From CAZTWC01 sp964617105 [NCBI: uncultured Myxococcia bacterium] (lineage in GTDB: Bacteria; CAZTWC01): 7,416 nucleotides of DNA. The stretch lies in assembly GCA_964617105.1 (NCBI GenBank), contig CAZTWC010000179.1, forward strand, positions 1 to 7,416. Reading direction: 5' to 3'. The notes under the pieces were generated by a model. It saw only the letters and a program-made list of their open reading frames with translations. It was not told the DNA's origin and did no database searches. Both the position numbers and the translations under genes were made by a program. How positions within the stretch are numbered: the first letter of the stretch is position 1; each line of letters opens with the position of its first letter. Below, piece after piece: positions 1 to 6,600 of the stretch.

Positions 1-348
1 ATCAAAAATAGCTAAAAGGGGTTGTTTGCTTTTTTTAGCGTAAAATATGGCCATAAACAGGCCGCCTAACAGACCGCCGTAATATACCATCCCCCCTTCC
101 CACACTTTAAAAATATCCAAAGGAGCCTGTAAATATCTTGAAAATTGGGTGATGATATAGAGCACCCGGCCTCCCAACAGGATTCCGATTAAGATATAGA
201 GGCAGGTATTGGTGAATTTTTCGGCGTCAAATCCTTTGAGACGGGCTTCACGGACTCCCAGGTAGGTGCAAATTAAATAGGCGCTGGCCATGGCAAAGCC
301 ATAGGTAAAAATTTTAATTGGACCGAGTTGCAATAAAATGGGTTTCAT
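1..348 (-). CDS. lgt: Prolipoprotein diacylglyceryl transferase, N-terminal 116 residues (runs off left edge)
   Basis: Lgt moves diacylglycerol from phosphatidylglycerol to the lipobox cysteine of prolipoproteins in the inner membrane, the first step of lipoprotein maturation. Translating the minus strand from the ATG at 348 gives 116 open codons to the window edge. The start MKPILLQLGPIKIFTYGFAM fits the family's Gly-Pro then Tyr-Gly N-terminus; Y16 would match E. coli Tyr26. The family patches GGRVLYI (59-65) and VWEGGMVYYGGLLGG (82-96) follow, with hydrophobic segments near 15-31 and 48-66. Tyr90 sits where E. coli Lgt has His103 (FHGG); as I recall, Tyr occurs there in several lineages. 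The catalytic Arg/Asn/Glu region lies beyond the window. AAGGA six bases before the ATG is a good ribosome binding site. The 46-base gap from the upstream hydrolase gene, on the same strand, suggests cotranscription. Confidence 0.93.
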   Translation of the reverse strand, partial: MKPILLQLGPIKIFTYGFAMASAYLICTYLGVREARLKGFDAEKFTNTCLYILIGILLGGRVLYIITQFSRYLQAPLDIFKVWEGGMVYYGGLLGGLFMAIFYAKKSKQPLLAIFD

Positions 349-394
349 CGGTATTCCTTGTTAGAAAAATTATAGGCGGCGATTATCCTGGCCG

Positions 395-1333
395 TTAAAA
401 TTTGATCTCTTGCAGAAATTCTTCCAGGCGCATGTTGAACAATTCCGGCAGGTCTATTTGGGGGAAATGACTCCCCCAGGGGATGACAACATGTTTAGAG
501 TTTTTTATCTTGGCGTTGATTTGGGCCATTACCGGCTCCGGTACTATCAGGTCGCGTTCACCTGCCACGCAAAGGGTGGGACAGGTAATTTCGGAAAGAA
601 TTTTATCGCCGTTGAATTCATGCGTTATTTTCATGTAGTTGAATATAACCGGCAAGGAGAAATTTTTTAGCCGGTCTATATAATTCATCAAGTCGTTGGA
701 AGAGGAAAGCCAAAAACTAAAACCAATTAAACGGGCCAGAAGATTTGGCAGATTGGTTTTAAAGGTATTCTTCCAAAGTAGTTGAATTGGATAAGGATAA
801 GAGGAGATCAGTTTATACAACAGGTTATAGAGAGATGGCATCAGTTTGGTGGAATTGAACATCATCTCAAAGGGACTTCTGGATGAACCTGCTACCAGGG
901 CCATACCATGGAATTTTTCCGGGAAAAGGGAGTAGGCTTTTATAAGAACCGGAACTCCCATGCTGTGTCCTACAAACATGGCCCGATCAATATTGAGCTC
1001 GGTCAATACTTGCTTAAGATCATTTGCACATCTGGTCAGGTTGATTTTATCGATTAAATCAGCCTGGTCTGCTCCCTGGGGGAATTCTGAACGGTTATGA
1101 GCCCGATAATCCCAGAAAACTAACCGGTAGTTTCGGCTGAAATATTTAATTTGGTAAAAGAAACTCAAAGGTGAGCAACTTAGTCCATAACAAAAGACTA
1201 TAGGGGGACCATCTCCAACGTAACTGTAGCCAATTCGCACTCGGTCTTTGGTGACCAGGTAAAATTCATTTAGCCTTTGATTGACGTTATTTTCTTCCTG
1301 CTGTCTGGAAGTTTGAAATATTTGATTTGCCAT
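395..1333 (-). CDS. Alpha/beta-hydrolase fold protein, substrate unknown
   Basis: This is a 312-residue, probably cytoplasmic alpha/beta hydrolase; no signal peptide is visible. The fold landmarks are in order: the strand and oxyanion region GPPIVFCYGLS (42-52), the WDYRAHNRSEFP turn (74-85), the nucleophile elbow VGHSMG (121-126) with Ser124, a helical cap around 150-240, the acid strand LCVAGERDLIVP (254-265) with Asp261, and WGSHFPQ (286-292) with His289. The triad Ser124-Asp261-His289 is therefore complete. Such proteins include esterases, haloperoxidase-like enzymes and C-C hydrolases, and sequence alone does not choose among them. The ATG at 1333 has only a weak purine stretch (TTTAAGA) in front. 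The start is supported because the ORF begins close to the divergent promoter region, and the fold begins only near residue 25. The gene lies directly upstream of lgt and may be cotranscribed with it. Confidence 0.88.
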   Translation of the reverse strand: MANQIFQTSRQQEENNVNQRLNEFYLVTKDRVRIGYSYVGDGPPIVFCYGLSCSPLSFFYQIKYFSRNYRLVFWDYRAHNRSEFPQGADQADLIDKINLTRCANDLKQVLTELNIDRAMFVGHSMGVPVLIKAYSLFPEKFHGMALVAGSSRSPFEMMFNSTKLMPSLYNLLYKLISSYPYPIQLLWKNTFKTNLPNLLARLIGFSFWLSSSNDLMNYIDRLKNFSLPVIFNYMKITHEFNGDKILSEITCPTLCVAGERDLIVPEPVMAQINAKIKNSKHVVIPWGSHFPQIDLPELFNMRLEEFLQEIKF

Positions 1334-1345
1334 TCTTAAATTTAC

Positions 1346-1373
1346 TTGAAAAGAATAAAAGTTATGCTATACT
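1346..1373 (+). promoter_or_regulatory. Candidate sigma70-like promoter P1 with extended -10
   Basis: TTGAAA (1346-1351) is separated by 16 bases from TATACT (1368-1373), and a TG at 1365-1366 gives an extended -10 (TGCTATACT). Transcription would start near 1380, leaving a leader of about 140 bases before the HPt-like gene. The nonamer TATGCTATA recurs in the candidate promoter at 6963-6991, which raises confidence a little. It is a consensus match only. Confidence 0.45.
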
Positions 1374-1401
1374 AAATTTTGCTCAAATAGATTAAATTTG
1401 A

Positions 1402-1430
1402 TCTTTATAGAAAAATTGGACAATTGTCAA
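1402..1430 (-). promoter_or_regulatory. Candidate promoter for the hydrolase-lgt unit
   Basis: Read on the minus strand, a perfect TTGACA (1430 down to 1425) is followed after 17 bases by TAAAGA (1407-1402), or after 15 bases by the better hexamer TATAAA (1409-1404). Transcription would begin around 1395-1397, about 60 bases before the hydrolase ATG. The -35 box lies inside the GACAATTGTC palindrome, so a factor bound there would control this promoter. Confidence 0.4.
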
Positions 1431-1433
1431 TTT
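1413..1433. promoter_or_regulatory. Palindromic candidate operator in the divergent region
   Basis: GACAATTGTC (1419-1428) is a perfect 10-base palindrome. It is flanked by AAATT (1413-1417) and AATTT (1429-1433), which extend the dyad to 15 bases per arm except for one extra G at 1418. It overlaps the minus-strand -35 candidate (1425-1430). A dimeric regulator could bind here, but no regulator gene in the window has a recognisable DNA-binding domain, so the partner is unknown. Confidence 0.35.
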
Positions 1434-1450
1434 CTTCTTAATAGTTATTT

Positions 1451-1479
1451 TTGTAAGCCCCCATACGTTTATATATATA
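1451..1479 (+). promoter_or_regulatory. Candidate sigma70-like promoter P2, close to the operon start
   Basis: TTGTAA (1451-1456), a 17-base spacer, and TATATA (1474-1479) lie in the alternating TA tract. The predicted start near 1486 leaves a short leader of about 30 bases to the HPt-like gene. The -10 match could simply be a by-product of the TA run, so this is an alternative to the promoter at 1346-1373. Confidence 0.35.
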
Positions 1480-1518
1480 TTAGAGTACCCGCAATCCTTC
1501 CGTGGTGCTAATTGATAG

Positions 1519-2001
1519 ATGGAGACCCGAGTGGTATTAATCACCGAAGAACATTATAGCGATTTTAAAGAAGAATCGGAAGAGATCCTCAACAATATTG
1601 AAAAAGAGTTGTTGGAGATTGAAAAGAACAAAAACTTTTCGCTTTTTTCTCTCAAGGCAATAACCCAGTTTGTCAATAGATTAACTGGTGCTTCATTGGT
1701 CTTGGAACTTCACCATATCAGTCGATTTTGTGAATTGCTGGAAGAGATAACCATTAAAATGGTGGGGAACAAAGAGGAAGTGGCGGTTGAAAAATATATC
1801 AACCTGGGTTTTACCACCCTTGATTCATTGCGGGAGAGTATTAGCGAATTAAAAGATGCCGATTATCAACCGGTGGATCACCAGTTGGAAAATGACTTGA
1901 CTCAGTTTATAGAAGAATATGGCGGCACCAGAAGAAAACTATCCCAGAGAGAGATCGATACAATTATCAAAAAAGGAAAGCGAAAACCTGGGAAGGTTTG
2001 A
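1519..2001 (+). CDS. HPt/CheA-P1-like helical protein lacking the phospho-histidine, with a FliM-like tail motif
   Basis: This is a 160-residue soluble protein, almost wholly helical. Residues 12-115 follow the HPt/CheA-P1 plan: FKEESEEILNNIEKELLEIE (16-35) matches the first long helix, ITQFVNRLTGASLVLELHHI (48-67) the histidine helix, then SRFCELLEEI, and a late helix LDSLRESISELK (101-112). The family core is HTLKGSA; here it reads NRLTGAS (53-59), so Asn53 replaces the phosphorylated His and Thr56 the Lys. It should not carry phosphate there. The basic tail holds LSQREIDTII (141-150), similar to the CheY-binding peptide at the start of FliM. The gene is 18 bases upstream of a receiver gene. 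The start is uncertain: the ATG at 1519 has a poor ribosome site, whereas GTG at 1531 is preceded by GGAGA at ideal distance and would shorten the protein by four residues. The HPt-like assignment is an inference from helix pattern and motif alignment. Confidence 0.75.
   Translation: METRVVLITEEHYSDFKEESEEILNNIEKELLEIEKNKNFSLFSLKAITQFVNRLTGASLVLELHHISRFCELLEEITIKMVGNKEEVAVEKYINLGFTTLDSLRESISELKDADYQPVDHQLENDLTQFIEEYGGTRRKLSQREIDTIIKKGKRKPGKV
1521..1525 (+). promoter_or_regulatory. Ribosome binding site that may set a GTG start at 1531
   Basis: GGAGA lies six bases before an in-frame GTG (1531-1533). The annotated ATG at 1519 has only GGTG 11 bases upstream. The short start MVLITEEHYSDF would remove four residues outside the predicted helical domain. 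Either start leaves the function unchanged. Confidence 0.4.
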
Positions 2002-2019
2002 GGAGCAAAGGATAATATA

Positions 2020-2403
2020 ATGACTGGAAAAGTATTGATTGTAGATGATGACAGGGCTACCCGCAACTATATCGCCTCTTGTTTACAAGAGGCCGGCTAT
2101 CAAACCGAAACCGCAGTTAATGGAGCCGAGGGCTTAGTTTATGTTAAAAAGAATGAATATGATCTTTTACTGGTTGATGTTAATATGCCAATTTTAGATG
2201 GCTTGAAAATGGTAACCGCAGTTAGAAAAGACAATCTTCATGTAGATAAACCAATTGTTATTTTAACCGCTCAGCAAGAGATAAAACTGGTAAATCGTTT
2301 TGCAAATTTGGATATTGATGATTATGTTTTAAAATCTACTCCCAAGGCAGAACTCCTTGCCAGAATAAATGAGGTTTTCGCCTCTGATAAAGATGAGGAA
2401 TAG
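2020..2403 (+). CDS. Single-domain response regulator (CheY-like receiver)
   Basis: This is a 127-residue stand-alone receiver domain with no output domain. The acidic pocket is DDD (9-11) after KVLIV. The phosphoacceptor is Asp53 in LLLVDVNMPILDG (49-61), and the switch Thr83 is in VILTA (80-84). Lys105 is in DDYVLKS (100-106). All catalytic residues for aspartyl phosphorylation are therefore present. One oddity is that the Pro that normally follows the Lys (K-P) is Ser106; Pro108 comes two residues later. AAAGGA seven bases before the ATG is a good ribosome site, and the gap from the HPt-like gene is 18 bases. Without an effector domain it must act by protein contact, either as an intermediate in a phosphorelay or like CheY. 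The likely donor is the kinase two genes downstream, and the likely partner is the HPt-like protein. Confidence 0.95.
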   Translation: MTGKVLIVDDDRATRNYIASCLQEAGYQTETAVNGAEGLVYVKKNEYDLLLVDVNMPILDGLKMVTAVRKDNLHVDKPIVILTAQQEIKLVNRFANLDIDDYVLKSTPKAELLARINEVFASDKDEE

Positions 2404-2429
2404 TCACGCCTTAATGATGCCTTCAATTA

Positions 2430-3629
2430 ATGATAGATTTCGACCCGAAGATATTTTCAGTATTTGAACTGACCTCCCAAATAAAAAAAATTTTAGAGAA
2501 TGATTTTACCCGTATTTCTGTATGCGGAGAGATATCTAACTTTACCCGGGCGCGTTCCGGTCACTGGTATTTTGTGCTCAAAGATGAGAGGGCGCTCATT
2601 AAGGCGGTAATGTTCAAAAGAAGCAACCTGAAAAGTGACCTGACCCCTACCGATGGCCTCCAGGTGGTGTGTTTGGGAAATGTAACTCTTTACGAACCTC
2701 ATGGCGCTTTGCAAATAATAATCGAGCAGATAAAGCCTTTGGGAGTAGGTGCTCTTTTTCAGGCCTTTGAACGGCTAAAAGAGCGTTTACAAACAGAGGG
2801 ATTGTTTGATCCTCAGCATAAAAAATCGTTGCCACTATTTCCCCGTGGGGTGGGGGTGGTGACGTCGCCCACCGGCGCAGCGGTGCGAGATATACTAAAA
2901 ATTCTGGGAGAGAAATTTCCCGGTATCAGAGTGATAATTTACCCAGTAAAGGTGCAAGGAGATGGCGCGGCAGCAGAGATCGCCGCTGCTTTGGAGTGCT
3001 TAAATCGGTTGGATAAATTGGATGTGATAATTGTTGCCCGGGGAGGTGGCTCATTAGAGGATTTGTGGCCTTTTAACCAGGAGGAGGTGGCTCGGGCTAT
3101 TTACAACTCTGCTCTCCCGGTTATCTCCGGGGTGGGGCATGAAACCGATTTTACCATTGCCGATTTTGTATCCGACTTTAGAGCGCCTACCCCAACCGCT
3201 GCTGCAGATATGGCTGTCCCTAACGCTGCGGAGATCCGGGAAAAAGTGGATATCTATAGCCGCCGGATACAAGATGCCTGGCAGAAGCAGTTCAGAGAGG
3301 TTAAAAATCGTTTCCATATTTTGGAGAAACAATTAATATCTCCCAATAAAGTAATTGAAAACCAGCAGTTACAACTAGATGACTTGACTTTTAAACTACA
3401 AACAGCAATCCAGAGGACTTTGCGGGAGATACGGGTTAAGTTGGAGAACAGCAAGAGTCAGTTAGTAGTTTTAAACCCTATGAATGTACTAAAAAGGGGT
3501 TATTGTCTGGCCCAAATAACCCCCTCTGGCCGGGTTTTGATTGACAGCAAACAGGTAGCAGGAGGGGAGCAACTGCTCCTTACTCTGAACCGGGGAAAAG
3601 TTAATTGCCGGGTAACCGGCTCGGATTAG
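2430..3629 (+). CDS. xseA: Exodeoxyribonuclease VII large subunit
   Basis: XseA is the catalytic subunit of exonuclease VII, which degrades single-stranded DNA from both ends into short oligonucleotides in mismatch repair and DNA-damage processing. The 399 residues cover the family: an OB-fold domain (about 8-105, with CGEISNFTRARSGHWYFVLK, 32-51), the nuclease domain with TSPTGAAVRD (145-154), ARGGGSLEDLW (203-213), GVGHETD (234-240) and RAPTPTAA (251-258), a coiled-coil stretch (about 265-345), and a C-terminal segment with LKRGYCLAQ (354-362). Asp154, Arg204, His237 and Asp240 match the four conserved residues reported as important in E. coli (D155, R205, H238, D241), so it should be active. 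No Shine-Dalgarno is visible, and an in-frame stop at 2415-2417 leaves ATG 2430 as the first possible ATG. The small subunit gene xseB, often adjacent, is absent; the next gene starts directly after the stop. Confidence 0.97.
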   Translation: MIDFDPKIFSVFELTSQIKKILENDFTRISVCGEISNFTRARSGHWYFVLKDERALIKAVMFKRSNLKSDLTPTDGLQVVCLGNVTLYEPHGALQIIIEQIKPLGVGALFQAFERLKERLQTEGLFDPQHKKSLPLFPRGVGVVTSPTGAAVRDILKILGEKFPGIRVIIYPVKVQGDGAAAEIAAALECLNRLDKLDVIIVARGGGSLEDLWPFNQEEVARAIYNSALPVISGVGHETDFTIADFVSDFRAPTPTAAADMAVPNAAEIREKVDIYSRRIQDAWQKQFREVKNRFHILEKQLISPNKVIENQQLQLDDLTFKLQTAIQRTLREIRVKLENSKSQLVVLNPMNVLKRGYCLAQITPSGRVLIDSKQVAGGEQLLLTLNRGKVNCRVTGSD

Positions 3630-6600
3630 ATGATGGATATGACTAAACCAATAAACATTTTTATCTTCAAGAGTAGATGGAAATCGATGTTTATCGTTCT
3701 GCTGTTGCTGCTCTTGCCTCTGTTTTCCTGTAGTAAGTTCAATGCACCCGATTATGTTCAGGTTGAAAATGGTGTTTTAAATCTTACAGCCCATGGTTTT
3801 TCCCAACTTGGGTACCTACCCCTGGCTGGTTCCTGGAAATTTAAACCCCTGGCCGACAGTATTGATTTTGCTTCTCCGAGTTTTGATGATTCATCCTGGG
3901 AGCAGTTGACCGTACCTGGCGATTGGAACCACAAAATATCCAATGGGCAGGGATACGGCTGGCTGAGGCTGACTGTAAAGTTGCCCCGGTTAGAGGCGCC
4001 GTTAAAACTGGGAATATCTATCCGTCGATTCAACACTGCTTATGAGTTCTATATAAATGGCAAACTGCTTATGTCTAGCGGTAAAGTTGGATTTGATAAA
4101 GAGAGTGAAATCTCCAATCTCAAGTCGCAACTGCATGTGGTAGAGTTACCCATTGGCACTGAGGAGTTAGTGCTGGCTATCAGGGGCAGTAATTTCCACC
4201 ATGCCCGGGGAGGACTTGAGATTGCCCCCTGGCTGGGAAAAAGCCAGCCGTTAAAGGTTAAAATTTGGTGGGAAGACTTTGGAGTAATTCTCGGTTTGGG
4301 AATCCTGCTGATAGCGGCAGTTATTAACCTGATGTTTTGGCTTATTCGGCTGGAGGAGAAGTCCTACCTTTATCTTGCTATCTTTAGCATGGCCATTATG
4401 ATTTATCAAATGGCGGCCAATGACCTGTTGGAGAATTTTTTTTGCTATTCCCAGATTTATGAATGGCGGCGCAAGGCTGAATACCTGGGCCTAATTTTGG
4501 CAGCCATCACTTTTTATCACTATCACTGCCAGTTTTTCCAGGTAAAGGCTTTTTTTCGTCTGCACCCGGCAGTTAATCTTTTTGCCCTGTTTTTTTTAAT
4601 TTTTACTATGGTGGCCACTGATCTGCTATATTCCCGTTTTCTATGGGCATATTTAATTTATATAGTGGCAATTGTTTTTATGGTGGTATTTATTTCTCTG
4701 AGGGAAACCATAAGAAAGAATACCAAATCCTATTTGATGACCGTGGCGTTTGGGCTAGTTTTTTTGGGGACTATACACGACATTTTGGTGTTTTACCAGG
4801 TTTTTCAGCCACCGAAATTATTGTTGGCTTCCATGGTTATATTTATAGTGTTGACTTCCCTGAATTTGGCCCTGGTTCATGGCCGTGCCTTTTCCGAGAT
4901 GAAAAGGTTGATGGCCACCATGCAAAAGTCGGAGCAATTTTACTTAGATGTTATCAACAGTGCTTCGGATATGATTTTTATCTCTGATATCGGTATGAGA
5001 ACCACTTACTGTAATAGTGCGGCCAGGGAGTATTACCAGTTGGGACACCGGCAATTTGTATTTATCCCCCTCCCTTTTTTCTGGTGCGGTGATTCCCTTG
5101 ATATGGTGCAGGATAGTTTTGAAGAGGTGATGGAGAGCCATAAGCCCATTTCTGTTGTGGCTGGCTGCCTTGATGTGCTGCACGATGTTCGTCTTACCCC
5201 GGTAATTCAGGATGGCGAGGTGGTGCAAGTGGTTTGCATTGTCAGGGATTTGACCGAACGGATAAAAATGGAGAATGAGTTGCGGGAGCGGGAAAACAGG
5301 CTGGCGATAATCCTGGATAACGTCCAGGCCGGAGTAGTGCTTATCGATATTAAAACCCACAGGGTGATAGAAATTAATAGCATTGGCGCTGAAGTTATCG
5401 GTTTGCCTAAGGGGAAAATTAAAGGAGGGGCTTGCTCACAGTTTATCTGCCACGATGAAGAGCAGGACTGTCCGGTTTTGCTGGGTAAGGTAAAAAAACT
5501 TAACCGGGTGGAGCGTCAACTGCGCACTGCCTCCGGTAAAACAGTACCGATAATTAAGAGTGCTCTGCCCATTACTTTGGGGGGTAAGAATGTTATTTTA
5601 GAGAGTTTTATAGATATTACCGAGTTGAAGGTGGCTGAAGACGCTTTGGCCAAGGCCTACGATAAGTTAACCGAAATGAATGTTACCCTCAAGCATCGGG
5701 TAAGAGATGAGTTGAGCAAAAGTCGCGCTAAAGATCACATCATCCAAAAGCAAACCAGACAGGCCTCCATGGGGGAGATGATCGGCAATATCGCCCACCA
5801 GTGGCGGCAGCCTTTGAGTGGACTAAGTTCTATCATCCAGGACTTGCAGGATGCCTTTCAATACGATGAGTTAGACGAAGACTATATGAACCGAAGCGTG
5901 GAGCAAGCCAAACAACTAGCTGGGCACATGTCCAAGACCATAGATGATTTCCGTAATTTTTTTAAACCCGACAAGGAGAAAATCCTTTTTGATTTAAAAG
6001 ACAGCATAAAACACAGTCTATCTATTATAGACGCCAGTTTGAAGAATAACTATATCGAAGTGAAAATGGAAGGGGAGAATGGATTTCTGGTAAACGGTTA
6101 TCCCCGGGAATTCGAACAGGTAGTGCTTAATATCATTAGTAATGCCCAGGGGGCTTTAAAGGAGACTGGGAGGGAAAATCATCCCTTTGTCGAAATAAAA
6201 ATTATCAAGCAGGATGAAGATGTGGTGGTATCTATCGCTGATAATGGCGGCGGTATTCCAGAAGATATTATCGACAAGGTTTTCGAGCCTTATTTTACCA
6301 CCAAAGACCAGGGGCAGGGCACTGGTGTGGGCCTCTATATGTCAAAAACCATTGTTGAAAAAAACATGGGCGGCATCCTCTCGGTAGATAACATAGATGG
6401 TGGTGCTCAATTTAACATCACTCTGCCTCAGTTATCTGGTAATGGGAAAACAGAAGTTGAGAAAGAAAGGGAAAAAGTCCGGGACCCTCACACCGGATTG
6501 TTGAACCGTAAGGGATTTATTACCTTGGGGCAACAGCAACTCGATTTGATCAGGGCAGGAGCAAAAGAAATGGTGCTGGTATTGATAAAACTCAGCAATT

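Larger units (their letters stand above)
1334..1518. promoter_or_regulatory. Divergent intergenic region between the hydrolase and signalling operons
   Basis: This 185-base, strongly AT-rich spacer separates the minus-strand hydrolase gene from the plus-strand signalling operon, so it must hold promoters for both directions unless they lie further away. Candidate sigma70-type elements on both strands and a palindrome are listed separately. It also contains an alternating TA run (TATATATATAT, about 1470-1480). I found no convincing rho-independent terminator, small ORF or structured RNA. Confidence 0.7.

Noticed and set aside
349-394. Intrinsic terminator between the hydrolase gene and lgt
   Set aside because: Only a 4-bp CGGC/GCCG stem with a 10-base loop is found, and the T run is not adjacent. 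Read-through into lgt is more likely.
410-670. Plus-strand open frame of 86 codons
   Set aside because: It lies antisense inside the alpha/beta hydrolase gene, has no recognisable domain or ribosome site, and the opposite strand has a full catalytic triad.
1470-1481. TA microsatellite as a phase-variable tract
   Set aside because: It has only about five TA units in an AT-rich promoter region, which is too short to claim variability from one sequence.
3758-4036. Minus-strand open frame of 92 codons, and similar ones at 2493-2714, 2647-2835, 3054-3332 and 3254-3454
   Set aside because: All are shadows of xseA or the kinase sensor domain, without motifs or start signals.
4643-4987. Plus-strand open frame of 114 codons
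   Set aside because: It overlaps the membrane helices of the kinase in another phase. The kinase frame is uninterrupted and its domains continue across this region.
4944-5360. Minus-strand open frame of 138 codons
   Set aside because: It is antisense to the PAS1/PAS2 region of the kinase, whose protein signature is clear. The minus-strand translation has no family resemblance.
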